Part shown: positions 11,801 to 19,280 of the stretch, in pieces | How positions within the stretch are numbered: the stretch's first letter is position 1 | Layout: every line of letters starts with the position of its first letter | Assembly (NCBI GenBank): GCA_964432885.1 | Contig: CAYSPG010000002.1 | Coordinates: 124,001 to 188,000 of the forward strand | Length of the DNA: 64,000 bases | Direction of reading: 5' to 3' | DNA from: CAYSPG01 sp964432885 | Lineage (GTDB): Bacteria > Bacteroidota > Bacteroidia > AKYH767-A > OLB10 | Position numbers and translations under genes: made by a program | Notes under the pieces: generated by a model | What the model was told of the DNA's origin: nothing | The model's database searches: none | The model's input: the letters and a program-made list of their open reading frames with translations, nothing else

Positions 11801-14075
11801 CACTGTATGTTCCTGCAGCAAGTCCTGTTGCATTTTGCGAAGTAGCTCCATTGCTCCATACGTAAGAGTAAGGGGCTGTTCCACCATTAACTGCAAGATT
11901 TATTGAACCTGAACTGTTACCAAAACAATTAACTGCAACTGCCGTTGGTGTTGCGCTTAATGCAGCTGCCGGTTGAGTAATAGCAACCGAGGCTATTGTT
12001 GATGTACATGAATTGGCATCGGTAACGGTTATGGTATAAACACCTGCTCCTACCCCTGTCAGGTTTTGTGTATTTGCTCCATTGCTCCATATATATGCGT
12101 ATGGTGCGGTTCCGCCCGACACGGTTAAATTTATTGAACCTGTATTATCACCAAAGCAATTTACATTGGTAACAGTTTGCGATGTACTTAATGAAGCAGC
12201 AGGTTGAGTTATTGTAACATTAAATTGTTTTGAGCACGAACTTGCATCGGTTACTGTTACGGTATATGAGCCGCTGGGCACATTGGTTAAGTCTTGCGTA
12301 GTGGCACCATTGCTCCATATATAATTATAAGTACCTACACCACCCGAAACAGACAAGTCGGCCGATCCGGTATTGTTACCTGTACATAAAACATTGGTTG
12401 AGGTTATGCTTCCGGCAATGTTTGATTGCGGCTGAATGTTTGAGTTAATTGTTTGTATGCAATTGTTGGCATCGGTAACCGTAACTGTGTACATACCTGC
12501 ACACAATCCGTTTACATCCTGCGAGGTAGAGCCATTAGACCATGCGTATGTGTAAGGCGATACGCCACCACTTACCGATAAATCAATATTACCATTACAC
12601 TGACCAACACATACAATTTGAGTATTATTATTTACTGCATTTAATGCTGGCGGCTCGGTAATGGTAGCCGTTTGCGCTACCGAACATCCTGAACCATCGG
12701 TAACAACAACTGTATATGTACCGGGCGCAAGATTGTTTGCTGTTTGTGCTGACTGAACAGGAACCGTATTCCATGAATAGGTAAAGGGGCCTCCGTACAA
12801 TGGTGTAGCAGTAGCTGTTCCATTATGTGTTCCATTACATGTTACGTTGGTTGATGAAACTGTGTAATTAGGACCTGGCACATAAAGTGTGTAACTAAAT
12901 GTTTGAATTCCATTGGTAGGGCATGCATTATCTCTTACAGTTACTGTAAATGTATTGGGCAAAGGTCCAATGTCAGCATTTGTTGGTGTCCAGCAAAAGT
13001 GAACTGTTGGATGAGCACCTGTAGTTGTTGTAATAGTAGCCGAAGGAATACTTTGTAAAACATTTGATATTATGCTTACTGTTTGTGTTGCATCAGCATC
13101 ATTGGTAAAAATATCAAAACATACCTGCTGATTAGGGCACACGTTCATGCTATAATTTGCCGACCCGTTTATTCCAGTAGCTGTAGGTAAATTATTGGTA
13201 CATGGAACTGTATAAACCTGCATATCGCGAATTACACTTCCAATCAAAACACCACCACGGTATTCTTTTACCAATATTGCCAATATACCTATTTGCTGTT
13301 GTGTAGGGGTAAAATCCAAATCTCCGGTGGTTGCATTTAATGTAAATGGTGTACTTGTTTGCACTGGTGTGGTTGTGCTATTTGGAGATATATAAGTAAC
13401 CGTGGCCGTGGCACTAATCTTTGGAGTAATAAGTTGGTAGGCTAATGAATCACCATCTACATCAATAACACCGTGGTTATAATTAAAATTTTGGCCTATG
13501 CATACAAATGCAATTGGGATATTTGAAAAAACGGGCGAGCTATTGCATGACGCTGCCACGTTATTCAGCTTTGATTCAACATACAATAACGATGTGCTTG
13601 CACAAGGATTTTGAATTGTGGTAATTGTACAGTTACGGCAACAAACCGAATAGCTAAAAACCCAGTCGGTTTTGGCAGCAGGAAGTGTTACAGTTGCGCG
13701 GTAAACAAACTTACGGATACCTGTAGAGGTTCCGCCATTACAGGTACTTGCCGATGTTTGGCATGGTACTGTAATTTCCTGTCCGGTTCCGGATATTTTA
13801 TTCGCAGTTACCGTAAAGTTGTAACCACCACTTGCCGAAGCATAGGTTATAGTTATTGACGATGGCTCGGCAACACCACCGCAGTCGCGGTAAAAAGTTG
13901 CTTCCAATTCGTACTGCAATCCACCCAGACAGCGATACGTTAAATCGGCACCGGCAGCATGGGTTGCATGCGACCTTTGCACCGAAAGGCTAAATACCAT
14001 GCAAATAGCAAAAGCAAATCGTACAATAGACTTGCAGTTTTTGATTTTTGAAAAGATTGTAAGAGAGTGTTTCAT
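2889..14075 (-). CDS. Giant SprB-like repeat adhesin with T9SS type B C-terminal domain
   Basis: 3728 residues. The N-terminus has a signal peptide (hydrophobic FAFAICMVFSLSV, probable cleavage around residue 38). Residues about 40-400 are non-repetitive and Cys-rich with Ig/cadherin-like stretches (DVDGDSLAYQL). About 40 tandem SprB-type repeats of roughly 77 residues follow (about 405-3480), each built around VxCFG, GGTxPYxYxWSNGAT, AGTYxVTVTDANGC and ITQP. After two Ig/PKD-like segments the last ~95 residues form a gliding-motility-associated C-terminal domain (IPTGFSPDNNAINDVY ... YIYNRWGNLVY), the type B T9SS signal. The protein is expected to be exported by T9SS and shown on the surface; Flavobacterium SprB is a mobile adhesin for gliding. 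Whether this organism glides cannot be told. It heads an operon with PorP/SprF and PorE-like genes. No -7 box was found in the 217-bp upstream gap. Confidence 0.93.
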   Translation of the reverse strand: MKHSLTIFSKIKNCKSIVRFAFAICMVFSLSVQRSHATHAAGADLTYRCLGGLQYELEATFYRDCGGVAEPSSITITYASASGGYNFTVTANKISGTGQEITVPCQTSASTCNGGTSTGIRKFVYRATVTLPAAKTDWVFSYSVCCRNCTITTIQNPCASTSLLYVESKLNNVAASCNSSPVFSNIPIAFVCIGQNFNYNHGVIDVDGDSLAYQLITPKISATATVTYISPNSTTTPVQTSTPFTLNATTGDLDFTPTQQQIGILAILVKEYRGGVLIGSVIRDMQVYTVPCTNNLPTATGINGSANYSMNVCPNQQVCFDIFTNDADATQTVSIISNVLQSIPSATITTTTGAHPTVHFCWTPTNADIGPLPNTFTVTVRDNACPTNGIQTFSYTLYVPGPNYTVSSTNVTCNGTHNGTATATPLYGGPFTYSWNTVPVQSAQTANNLAPGTYTVVVTDGSGCSVAQTATITEPPALNAVNNNTQIVCVGQCNGNIDLSVSGGVSPYTYAWSNGSTSQDVNGLCAGMYTVTVTDANNCIQTINSNIQPQSNIAGSITSTNVLCTGNNTGSADLSVSGGVGTYNYIWSNGATTQDLTNVPSGSYTVTVTDASSCSKQFNVTITQPAASLSTSQTVTNVNCFGDNTGSINLTVSGGTAPYAYIWSNGANTQNLTGVGAGVYTITVTDANSCTSTIASVAITQPAAALSATPTAVAVNCFGNSSGSINLAVNGGTAPYSYVWSNGATSQNATGLAAGTYSVTVTDSKGCTSSSASINITQPSAAMASTFVATNVNCFGNTTGAVNITVTGGTTPYTFAWNTGGTTEDLANVPAGTYSVVITDANGCTSVQNTMKVLEPAASLASSHAVTNVNCFGDNTGSINMTISGGTTPYSYLWNTGAITQDINSIAAGTYSITVTDANGCTSTNASIQVNQPAAALAYTQVVNNVSCFGNNTGSINLTITGGTTPYNYLWSNGATTQDLNNIPAGTYTVTITDANACTTGNVAIGVTQPTAALASTVGATQNVGCFGASTGSINLNVAGGTSPYSYLWSNGQTSEDISNIPAGTYTVTVTDAHGCTSNTNSISITQPVATLSTSISASQNVSCTGGGNGAIDLTVNGGTQPYSYQWSTGANTQDIGSLAAGTYNVTITDANGCTTSASGSVTQPSSSLSTSINSSQNVLCHGGNNAAISINVGGGTTPYSFSWSNGATTQNISGLQAGTYMVTVTDANGCVSTANQTITQPSAALSSSVGSTQNVSCFGLSNGSINVSVNGGTTPYSYSWSNGATTQNLSGIAAGNYSVTITDANGCFTNQNAIAIAQPGQALAGSVTGTQNVNCYGNSTGGINLSVIGGTSPYQYNWSNGTTSQNLTGVSAGSYSVTVTDANNCTTSLNALAVTQPAGALSSSIASVQNVSCFGGSNASINLTVNGGTAPYSYNWSNGATSQDLSSITSGNYSVTVTDANGCTINNNAISITQPAAALAVSTSSTNVNCFGNSTAGITITVTGGTTPYSYLWSNGASSQNISNIAAGSYDVTITDANGCTVSSQAVTITQPSAPLSSSLSVTDVLCHGNTTGAVNVTVTGGTSPYNYLWNNGTTSQDLTGIGAGTYSVTVTDGNGCTSALNSIAVTQPTASLNSSLSSSTNVACYGGVNGAITLNVNGGTTPYSFLWSNGATTQNITGLAAGIYSVTVTDANACTSRTNSIGINQPAGALSTNVTTSQNVSCNGGGNGSITLTVSGGTSPYTYNWSNGATTQSITGLYAGAYGVSITDANGCTTTATGTVSQPAGALSSSISSSQNVLCYGGTNGSVNLSVNGGTAPYNFQWSNGAITQNLSNLSAGNYSATVTDANGCISQSSVVIAQPTATLNASASTVQSVLCFGNATGSIDVTITGGTAPYTYVWSNGANTQDLTSIGAGNYAVTVTDANGCTYNLGSLVVEQPAAALAMSGTSSNVNCFGNNSGAIDITVTGGTAPYNYNWSNGAATQDITSVGAGNYNVVVTDANGCTVTNAGFTITQPAATLSTTHTVTDVNCFGNNSGSVAVTVLGGTQPYSFNWSNGSTSQNLSNVGSGAYTLTVTDANGCVASTGTVQISQPAAALAVSNAIANVGCYGNSSGSIDLTVTGGTQPYSYQWNTGATTQDLTNVAAGVYTVTITDANGCTSTGGTMEITQPGGALAATVGSSQNINCFGQTTGSINVTVAGGTAPYNYLWSTGNTSANLTNVGAGTYTVTVTDANGCVNAINSITLTQPTASLAGSISATQNVSCNSGGNGSIDLTVAGGTSPYAFNWSNGATTEDISGLSAGTYNVTVTDANACTTTVTGIVTQPAGALSSSISSSQNILCHGGATGSITLAASGGTAPYSFAWSNGSTTQNLNNIAAGTYVCTITDANGCVSSSSATLTEPSADLAASISSSTNVSCFGNNNGAISVNVSGGTSPYSYNWSNGATSSSITNLIAGNYAVTVTDGNGCIANINAIAITQPAAPLTTAIGVTQNVNCFGQNTGSISVTVNGGTAPYAYNWSNGNNTQNITNLAAGNYSVTVTDANGCTENINAIAISQPGASLGATVTSTQNVSCTGGGNGSIDVTVSGGTMPYSYSWSNGSTSEDISGLATGAYTVNITDANGCTFTLTETVTQPANNLYTAIQASQNVNCYGGNNGNIDLTASGGTSPYTFSWSNGETTEDISNLQSGTYTVTVTDANGCYNNQTVTITQPSAALASAISGSQNILCFGGNNGNIDLTVSGGTAPYSFTWSNGASTEDLSGLTSGTYDVTVTDVNGCTTVNSVLLSQPVAALTTSIPSSQDVSCYGGTNGTINLDIQGGTFPYSVQWSNGSTSQNQTNLAAGNYSVIVTDANGCTSTLSQTINEPSASLNAAVSSVQPVNCFANATGVIDITINGGTSPFTYSWSNGATTEDLNNVVAGTYTVSITDANGCTTGTTVTISQPSAALSASTNVIQNVSCFGGNNGAVDLTAGGGTPPYSYNWSNGSTSEDLSGLSTGTYTVTITDANGCTVVGSATITQPTGVLNATYVQTASVLCFGGTNGALDLTVIGGTSPYSYQWSNGATTEDLTGVAAGNYTVMITDINGCTFNLNATITQPLAPLAPSTSVTPVGCFSDSTGSIILTVVGGTPPFQFYWSNGATSQNLTNISGGTYWVTVIDSNNCSAQAWAYVRQPEGALWTTPVVTNVNCVNLNSGAVLSGTTGGSPPYSYVWSNGATTPDLINVIAGHYVVTVTDSAGCTRIDSVDVQGPLTLLGTGASVTNVGCFGASSGSITLNVAGGIPNYSFVWSNGATTQNVTNLAAGSYTVTITDSYGCTKDSSFAITQPATGISDSVSTTQVTCYGLNNGGISVTPIGGTAPYSFQWSNGATTASINNLAPGNYTVTITDGNGCTKQETVDISQPASSLNITGNGTNSNCLSGIAGTVTVNISGGTAPYTYTWSNGAITQNLASVGAGTYSLTATDANGCISNFTQTITDLSQFSMTAGGPTEFCIGGTVTLNALVVNGGNYQWYQNGQILTGATQSSFTTPAPGSYTVTCTNSCGTFTSSAIEVKVFSVGDYSVSPNVVVCPALGEYATLSAYGGASYHWNPDAGLSNANIANPVATPKATTVYTVTIASPQGCTVTAEVVVGVDCDTLFIPTGFSPDNNAINDVYVIDGLSKYPGNHLYIYNRWGNLVYKKKDYDNTWNGTSNVSGIYLGKQLPNGTYYFILDLNDGTKPRQGYITLKR
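3640..12875 (-). repeat. Tandem array of about 40 SprB-type coding repeats (~230 bp each)
   Basis: Counting the GGTxPY / WSNGAT core by eye gives 40 units averaging about 77 codons. On the plus strand the array shows as a motif like ccattgctcca recurring roughly every 225-235 bp. The array is in one frame throughout with no internal stop. Units at both ends are the most diverged (cores GGPFTY and GGVSPY first; GGSPPY and GGIPNY near the end), while central units are close to consensus. Most units carry one Cys in the VxC box and one in DANGC. Boundaries are approximate. Confidence 0.9.
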
Positions 14076-14292
14076 CTTAAAAGATTTTTAAGTCTCTCTT
14101 TATACTGAACCGGCCGGAAAAGGTTTACATACTTATTATGTGCTGCTTAAAAAAAGTTTTAAAAAAGGCCCGTTATCACTCTACAAAAGTGAATTATGAT
14201 AAGTCCCAAAAAATTTTTTTTTAAAAAAGTGAAACCTTTTATTTGGTAATAAGTAGCGAAGAAAAAAAAGCAATATTGGCAATATGCCAAAA

Positions 14293-16698
14293 CTAATTTC
14301 GCAGTGGCTTTCCGGTTGTAAGTATAGCTTGTATGCGTTCAAGAGTTTTCTTTTCTCCGCACAACGACAGAAATGCTTCGCGTTCCAAATCGAGCAAGTA
14401 TTGTTCAGAAACCAATGTTGGTGATGATAAATTGCCGCCACACAGTACGTTGCCAAGTTTTAAAGATATAAGCATATCGTGTGCGCTCATGAAGTTGCCG
14501 GCAAGCATAGCGTTGGCACCGGCATGTACCATCCCTAAACCTTGTTTGCCAAGCACTCTTATGTCGGTTCGTTTTGCAGGCTGCACATATCCTGCATTTG
14601 CCATTTCAAGTGCAGCCGCTTTTGCATCAGCAAGCAGCCGCTTTTTATTTAGTGTTATGGCATCGTGCCCTTTGCGTAGTATGCCCATGTCATAAGCCTC
14701 AGTTGCCGAGGTAGCAACCTTGGCTGTTGCAATGGTTAAAAAGCGCTCGCGCAATGCATTTAACTCAATGTCTCCATCTTTTAAACTATCGGCAAACCTT
14801 ACAGCAAATTCTTTTGAGCCTCCTCCACCGGGAATCAGTCCCACCCCAAATTCAACAAGGCCTATGTATGTTTCGGCAGCAGCCTGAACTTTATCGGCAT
14901 GCAAACTCATTTCGCAACCACCACCAAGCGTAAGCCCATGTGGAGCTACCACCACTGGTATAGAAGAATATCGCACCCGCATATTCGCATTTTGAAATGC
15001 GCGTACAGCAAAATCTATTTCATCAAACTCTTGTTCAACAGCCATCATAAAAACCATGGCAAGATTAGCACCAGCTGAAAAATTTTGCCCCTCATTGCCT
15101 ATTATCAAACCCCTAAAATCTTTTTCGGCAATATCAATGGCCTTATTAATTCCCTCCAGCACTTCGCCACCAATAGTATTCATTTTGGTTTTAAACTCAA
15201 GATTTAAAATTCCATCGCATACATCATACAGTACAGCTCCCGAATTTTTCCATACAATTTTTTCTTTAGGCACAGCACTCAGGTCAATTAATTTATCATC
15301 ACCATCAACGTATTTGTAATCGGTGGTTTTTATGTGGTAATAGGTTTTGTACCCTTTAGTGTATTGCCAAAAATTATTCTTTCCTGTTTTAAGCATATCA
15401 TACACCCATAGTGCCGGTGTATGCCCAGCCTTCTCCATGGCTGCTATAGTTTCTTCAACACCTAAGGCATCCCACATTTCAAACGGGCCCAATTCCCATC
15501 CAAAACCTGCACACATGGCCTTGTCTATTTTATAAATCTCATCCGCTACTTCGGGTAAGCGGTGGCTTACATAAGCAAACAATGAGTAAAATGTTTCACG
15601 GTAAAATTCAGCTGCCTTATCGGTACCTGACACCAGTATTTTTAACCGCGTACGCAAGTCATCAATTGTTTTTGTGGTTTCTAAGGTCGTAAATTTTGTT
15701 TTTTGTTGCGGCACATACTCAAGGGTATTTAAATCAAGTTCTAAAATTTCACTTTTGCCATCAGCACCTTTTATTTTTTTATAAAAACCCTGTTTTGTTT
15801 TATCACCCAGCCATTTATTCTCTATCATCTTAACAATAAAAGAGGGCAGTATAAATTTATCACGTTGCTCGTCATTGGGTAAGTTTTTATACGCATCGTT
15901 TGCAACATGCACCAATGTATCCAGCCCCACTACATCGCACGTACGAAATGTTGCCGACTTTGGGCGGCCTAACACCGGACCAGTGAGCTTATCAATTGCC
16001 GAAACCGATAATCCTGTTTTTACTACTGCATGAAACAAACTCATAATACCAAAAACACCTATTCGATTGGCTATAAAAGCAGGAGTATCTTTACACAAAA
16101 CTGTTGTCTTTCCTAAAATCCTGTCACCATAATACATCAAAAAGTCAACAACCGCTTTATCGGTAAATGGTGTTGGAATAATTTCAAGAAGAGGTAAATA
16201 ACGTGGTGGGTTAAAAAAATGGGTGCCGCAAAAATGTTTTTTAAAATCATCGCCTCTTCCCTCAGTCATTAAATGAATGGGGATGCCTGATGTGTTTGAA
16301 GTAACAAGTGTGCCGGCTGTTCGAAATTTTTCAACCTCGTCAAAAATTTTCTTCTTGATGTCAATGTTTTCTACTACCACTTCAATAACCCAATCGCATG
16401 TGGCAATATCTCTCATGTTATCAGAAAAGTTTCCGGTAACAATACGCTGGGCAAAATTTTTATGATAAAGCGGTGACGGGTTACTTTTAATCGCAGACTG
16501 CAACGAGTTGTTTACAATACGGTTTTTTACTTCTCTGTTTTCAAGTGTTAAATTTTTCTTTTGCTCATCGGGTAATAATTCTTTTGGAGAAACATCAAGA
16601 AGCAAAGCATTTACACCGGCATTGGCAAAGTGGCATGCAATGCGCGATCCCATAATGCCTGAGCCCAAAACGGCAACACGATTTATTTTTCGGTTCAT
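14293..16698 (-). CDS. 3-hydroxyacyl-CoA dehydrogenase / enoyl-CoA hydratase fusion (FadN/FadB-type beta-oxidation enzyme)
   Basis: 801 residues. The N-terminal Rossmann domain has G12-x-G14-xx-G17 in AVLGSGIMGSRIA; the dehydrogenase body includes CGTHFFNPPRYLPLLEIIP and ANRIGVFG. The enoyl-CoA hydratase/isomerase domain is C-terminal (about residues 500-720), with the oxyanion region FSAGANLAM and both candidate catalytic glutamates in LTLGGGCEMSLHAD and LVEFGVGLIPGGGGSKE. Dehydrogenase-first order matches Bacillus FadN rather than E. coli FadB, where the hydratase comes first. It performs hydration and NAD-dependent oxidation of acyl-CoA in the cytoplasm. The usual thiolase and acyl-CoA dehydrogenase partners are not in the window. 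It lies 156 bp downstream of rnhB on the same strand and 217 bp before the adhesin start. Confidence 0.92.
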   Translation of the reverse strand: MNRKINRVAVLGSGIMGSRIACHFANAGVNALLLDVSPKELLPDEQKKNLTLENREVKNRIVNNSLQSAIKSNPSPLYHKNFAQRIVTGNFSDNMRDIATCDWVIEVVVENIDIKKKIFDEVEKFRTAGTLVTSNTSGIPIHLMTEGRGDDFKKHFCGTHFFNPPRYLPLLEIIPTPFTDKAVVDFLMYYGDRILGKTTVLCKDTPAFIANRIGVFGIMSLFHAVVKTGLSVSAIDKLTGPVLGRPKSATFRTCDVVGLDTLVHVANDAYKNLPNDEQRDKFILPSFIVKMIENKWLGDKTKQGFYKKIKGADGKSEILELDLNTLEYVPQQKTKFTTLETTKTIDDLRTRLKILVSGTDKAAEFYRETFYSLFAYVSHRLPEVADEIYKIDKAMCAGFGWELGPFEMWDALGVEETIAAMEKAGHTPALWVYDMLKTGKNNFWQYTKGYKTYYHIKTTDYKYVDGDDKLIDLSAVPKEKIVWKNSGAVLYDVCDGILNLEFKTKMNTIGGEVLEGINKAIDIAEKDFRGLIIGNEGQNFSAGANLAMVFMMAVEQEFDEIDFAVRAFQNANMRVRYSSIPVVVAPHGLTLGGGCEMSLHADKVQAAAETYIGLVEFGVGLIPGGGGSKEFAVRFADSLKDGDIELNALRERFLTIATAKVATSATEAYDMGILRKGHDAITLNKKRLLADAKAAALEMANAGYVQPAKRTDIRVLGKQGLGMVHAGANAMLAGNFMSAHDMLISLKLGNVLCGGNLSSPTLVSEQYLLDLEREAFLSLCGEKKTLERIQAILTTGKPLRN

Positions 16699-16854
16699 GG
16701 AATGTGGTTTACTGTTTACAGTTTGTGGTTTGGAGTTGTAAACTAATCACTAATCATAAAATCAATTCACACACAAAAACCAATAAACGGCAAACATTTT
16801 CATGGTCAAACGTAGCTCAAAAAAACGAACAGGAAACACCTTTTTAAAAAAGTT

Positions 16855-17466
16855 TTAAAACGAATTACTAAACTCAATTCTCATCTGGAACTTTTTTAAA
16901 TGAAAACTATTACGATGGTATTTACAAAAGCCAAATTTTAAAATTGATTTTACATGTTCCTTGGTTGCGTATGCTTTGTTTTTATCCCACCCGTATTCGG
17001 GAAATTCGCTATGCAGTTTTTGCATAAACTCATCACGGTAGGTTTTTGCAAGTATGGATGCAGCAGCTATACTAGCATAAGTAGCATCGCCTTTAACAAT
17101 ACAATGGTGCTTTATCTTTTGGTAATGTTTAAACCGGTTGCCATCAATTAGCAGTAGCTTAGGCACAACGTTTAAACCATCAATGGCACGGTGCATGGCA
17201 AGGTGTGAAGCGCGCAAAATATTTATACTGTCTATTTCATCATGAGTGCAGCTTGCAACACAATATGACAATGCATTTTTTTCGATAACAAACCTCAACT
17301 CATTTCGGTTTTTTTCCGAAACTTTTTTTGAGTCGTTTAACAACGGATGATTAAACTTTTTAGGCAACACTACAGCCGCAGCAAAAACAGGTCCTGCCAA
17401 ACAACCGCGACCGGCTTCATCAACACCTGCTTCGGTTAAAGAGCGGCTATAAGACGTAAGCAGCAC
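16855..17466 (-). CDS. rnhB: Ribonuclease HII
   Basis: 203 residues, normal size. The catalytic box VDEAGRGCLAGPV (D16, E17) is intact, LLIDGNRF supplies the next acidic residue, and SIAAASILAKTYRDEFM supplies the conserved Ser/Lys/Asp motif. The enzyme cleaves the RNA strand at ribonucleotides in DNA-RNA hybrids. Its start is 6 bp downstream of the stop codon of the S8 peptidase gene, so the two probably share a transcript even though their functions are unrelated. Confidence 0.96.
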   Translation of the reverse strand: MLLTSYSRSLTEAGVDEAGRGCLAGPVFAAAVVLPKKFNHPLLNDSKKVSEKNRNELRFVIEKNALSYCVASCTHDEIDSINILRASHLAMHRAIDGLNVVPKLLLIDGNRFKHYQKIKHHCIVKGDATYASIAAASILAKTYRDEFMQKLHSEFPEYGWDKNKAYATKEHVKSILKFGFCKYHRNSFHLKKFQMRIEFSNSF

Positions 17467-17472
17467 AGTTTG

Positions 17473-19023
17473 TTAATAGGTTTGTGCTAATGCCACAGCA
17501 GCCGATGCGTTTAAATTGCCATACCCTTTTGAAGAATTAACCGAAGGATAAAACTGCGCTGTATTTCGCATACAGGTATAAACCTGGTCGCGGGTAAGTG
17601 TGGGTTTAACTGCCCATACCAAAGCCGCTATGCCGGCAGCAGTTGCGGTGGCGCATGAGCTGCCTCCAATATAATTTGGCGTGGTTCCTGTTAGCGGCAG
17701 CGACAATGAGTTGCGGTTTGCATTCGCATTGCGCTCCATGGGGATTGTAAATTTTACCTGACTGCCGTCATGGCAAACATCACAGGTAGTTCCATTTTCT
17801 TTTACTCCTGTTATTGCATAACACTGTGAGTAAGCTGCAGGATAAATTACACCCCACCAGCTTGTCCAGCTAAACGATGTGCCGGCTGCGGCCAGCAACA
17901 TTTTTCCTTTGTTAAATGCATAGGTGCAACCATCCTTCATCACATTACTTGCAAACGGATAACCTACCGACATGCTTACAATTTTTACATCGGCTATGTC
18001 GCCCATTTTAACAAGCGCATTTTTTAGTCCTGTTTTTTCGGCTGATTCATCAAGCACCACATCAGCGCAGGCACGAATAAAATGAAGGCTGGATTTGTAT
18101 GCAACACCTGTAACAGCGTTTTGATCGTTGCGTGGGCCTACAGCCAATCCCGACATGGATGTGCCGTGCGCGCATGTAGTAAATGCTGAAGCGCCATACG
18201 TATAGTCAGTAGTAACTGTGCGCGCAACGTTTGATTGGCCATTTGTAAACTGGCTCGACAACAAAGTTTGCGTTGAACTTATACCGGCATCAATAACTCC
18301 AATTTTTATTCCCTGACCCTGTGACACATTCCATGCAGTTGGGATATTCAGATTATTATAATTCCATGGCAAACGACAGTTGGGAGCTATGGTAGTCCAG
18401 TCGGTTGTGTTTAACGGTTCGGTGCTGCCGCTGCAGCCTGATGATGAGGTGGTGCGAAAACGTGCGTCAGCAGGAAAATATCCAAGCGGTTCAATGTAGC
18501 GTGTGTTTTCTAAATTGTAAAGATTTGTTATAACGTTTTTGTCGGCACATTTAAACGTAATAACAGGAAGTGTTTTATCATCTTCAACCAAAATATCATT
18601 TAACGAAATTTGATTTGTGCTGTTTTTATTTACCGTTTGCAATACCAAATCAATAATGGCATCATGCACATCCATCCATTTGCTTTCGGATAAATTTATT
18701 TTGTGCAAAATTTCATCGGTATTTTTTACATCCAACGGGCGGTATCCAATGGCAAATACATGGTCGCTGTTTACAATAGCGCTCCACACATATTTTAATT
18801 CGGCCTGCTGCCAGTCAAAAGTAAGGTTGGCATCCATGCTTGCCGATATCATTTTATCAATTTCAGATGCTGTGAATGCATCACCGGAAGGAACAGGTGT
18901 AGGATTTTCTTTTTGCTTTAAAACATCACCATAAGTATCATGGTTGCAAAGTTCGGTGTTTTGTTTGCGGCATGAAACAACAATTGTTAATGCAGCAATA
19001 ATCAACAGTACATTTTTTTTCAT
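17473..19023 (-). CDS. S8 (subtilisin-like) serine peptidase, predicted lipoprotein
   Basis: 516 residues from the ATG at 19023. I chose it over an upstream non-ATG start because MKKNVLLIIAALTIVVSC is a clean lipoprotein signal with lipobox VVSC. The catalytic triad is readable: Asp in IKIGVIDAGISS, His in CAHGTSMSGLAVG, Ser in GGSSCATATAAGIAALVW. Residues about 25-200 form a prodomain-like N-terminal region. No T9SS tail is present, so it is probably anchored by lipid in the envelope. The His motif (HGTSMSG) and Ser motif (GSSCATA) differ from the common HGTHVAG and GTSMAAP but keep the catalytic residues. A TAnnTTTG box lies about 30 bp upstream. Substrate unknown. Confidence 0.9.
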   Translation of the reverse strand: MKKNVLLIIAALTIVVSCRKQNTELCNHDTYGDVLKQKENPTPVPSGDAFTASEIDKMISASMDANLTFDWQQAELKYVWSAIVNSDHVFAIGYRPLDVKNTDEILHKINLSESKWMDVHDAIIDLVLQTVNKNSTNQISLNDILVEDDKTLPVITFKCADKNVITNLYNLENTRYIEPLGYFPADARFRTTSSSGCSGSTEPLNTTDWTTIAPNCRLPWNYNNLNIPTAWNVSQGQGIKIGVIDAGISSTQTLLSSQFTNGQSNVARTVTTDYTYGASAFTTCAHGTSMSGLAVGPRNDQNAVTGVAYKSSLHFIRACADVVLDESAEKTGLKNALVKMGDIADVKIVSMSVGYPFASNVMKDGCTYAFNKGKMLLAAAGTSFSWTSWWGVIYPAAYSQCYAITGVKENGTTCDVCHDGSQVKFTIPMERNANANRNSLSLPLTGTTPNYIGGSSCATATAAGIAALVWAVKPTLTRDQVYTCMRNTAQFYPSVNSSKGYGNLNASAAVALAQTY

Positions 19024-19049
19024 TGTAAGTTTGTTTAAGGTTGTAAGCA

Positions 19050-19057
19050 CAAATATA
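19050..19057 (-). promoter_or_regulatory. Putative -7 box for the S8 peptidase-rnhB transcript
   Basis: On the minus strand the sequence reads TATATTTG, matching the Bacteroidota primary sigma -7 consensus TAnnTTTG, 26 bp before the ATG at 19023. No clear -33 TTTG was identified. Confidence 0.5.
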
Positions 19058-19122
19058 AATAATCAATTGTGAGGGCAAATAAAATGTTTATTTCTTTTCA
19101 CTGTTGTCCCATTAAATAGAAA

Positions 19123-19269
19123 AGATTCCTCGACTTCGCTCGGAATGACAGGTTACGCAGAGGGGCTATGGTAGAGAGGGGCTTACTTTTGGGCTTCGCC
19201 CAAAAGTAAGCCCCTCTCTACCATCCAAAATTCTAAATGCTTGTCATTCCGAGCGAAGTCGAGGAATCT
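19123..19269. repeat. Double nested perfect hairpin inside the outer element
   Basis: The outer arms 19123-19150 and 19242-19269 are a perfect 28-bp inverted repeat. Inside it, 19168-19194 and 19198-19224 are a perfect 27-bp inverted repeat around a 3-nt loop. Either strand transcribed here would fold into a very stable structure, so the region may also block read-through. The same arm sequence in altered form (16-bp perfect arms 21109-21124 and 21180-21195) occurs in the element at 21073-21231. Confidence 0.9.
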
Positions 19270-19280
19270 AAATTTAAAAA

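Noticed and set aside
3640..12875. Regular ~230-bp repeats suggesting a CRISPR array or satellite DNA.
   Set aside because: The period is far too long for CRISPR, the sequence is open in one frame from end to end and encodes SprB-type units.
14076..14292. Gap between the beta-oxidation gene and the giant adhesin, inspected for a regulatory RNA or promoter.
   Set aside because: It holds A/T runs and a small GGCC-rich palindrome but no TAnnTTTG box in the right orientation and no stable hairpin with a T-run.
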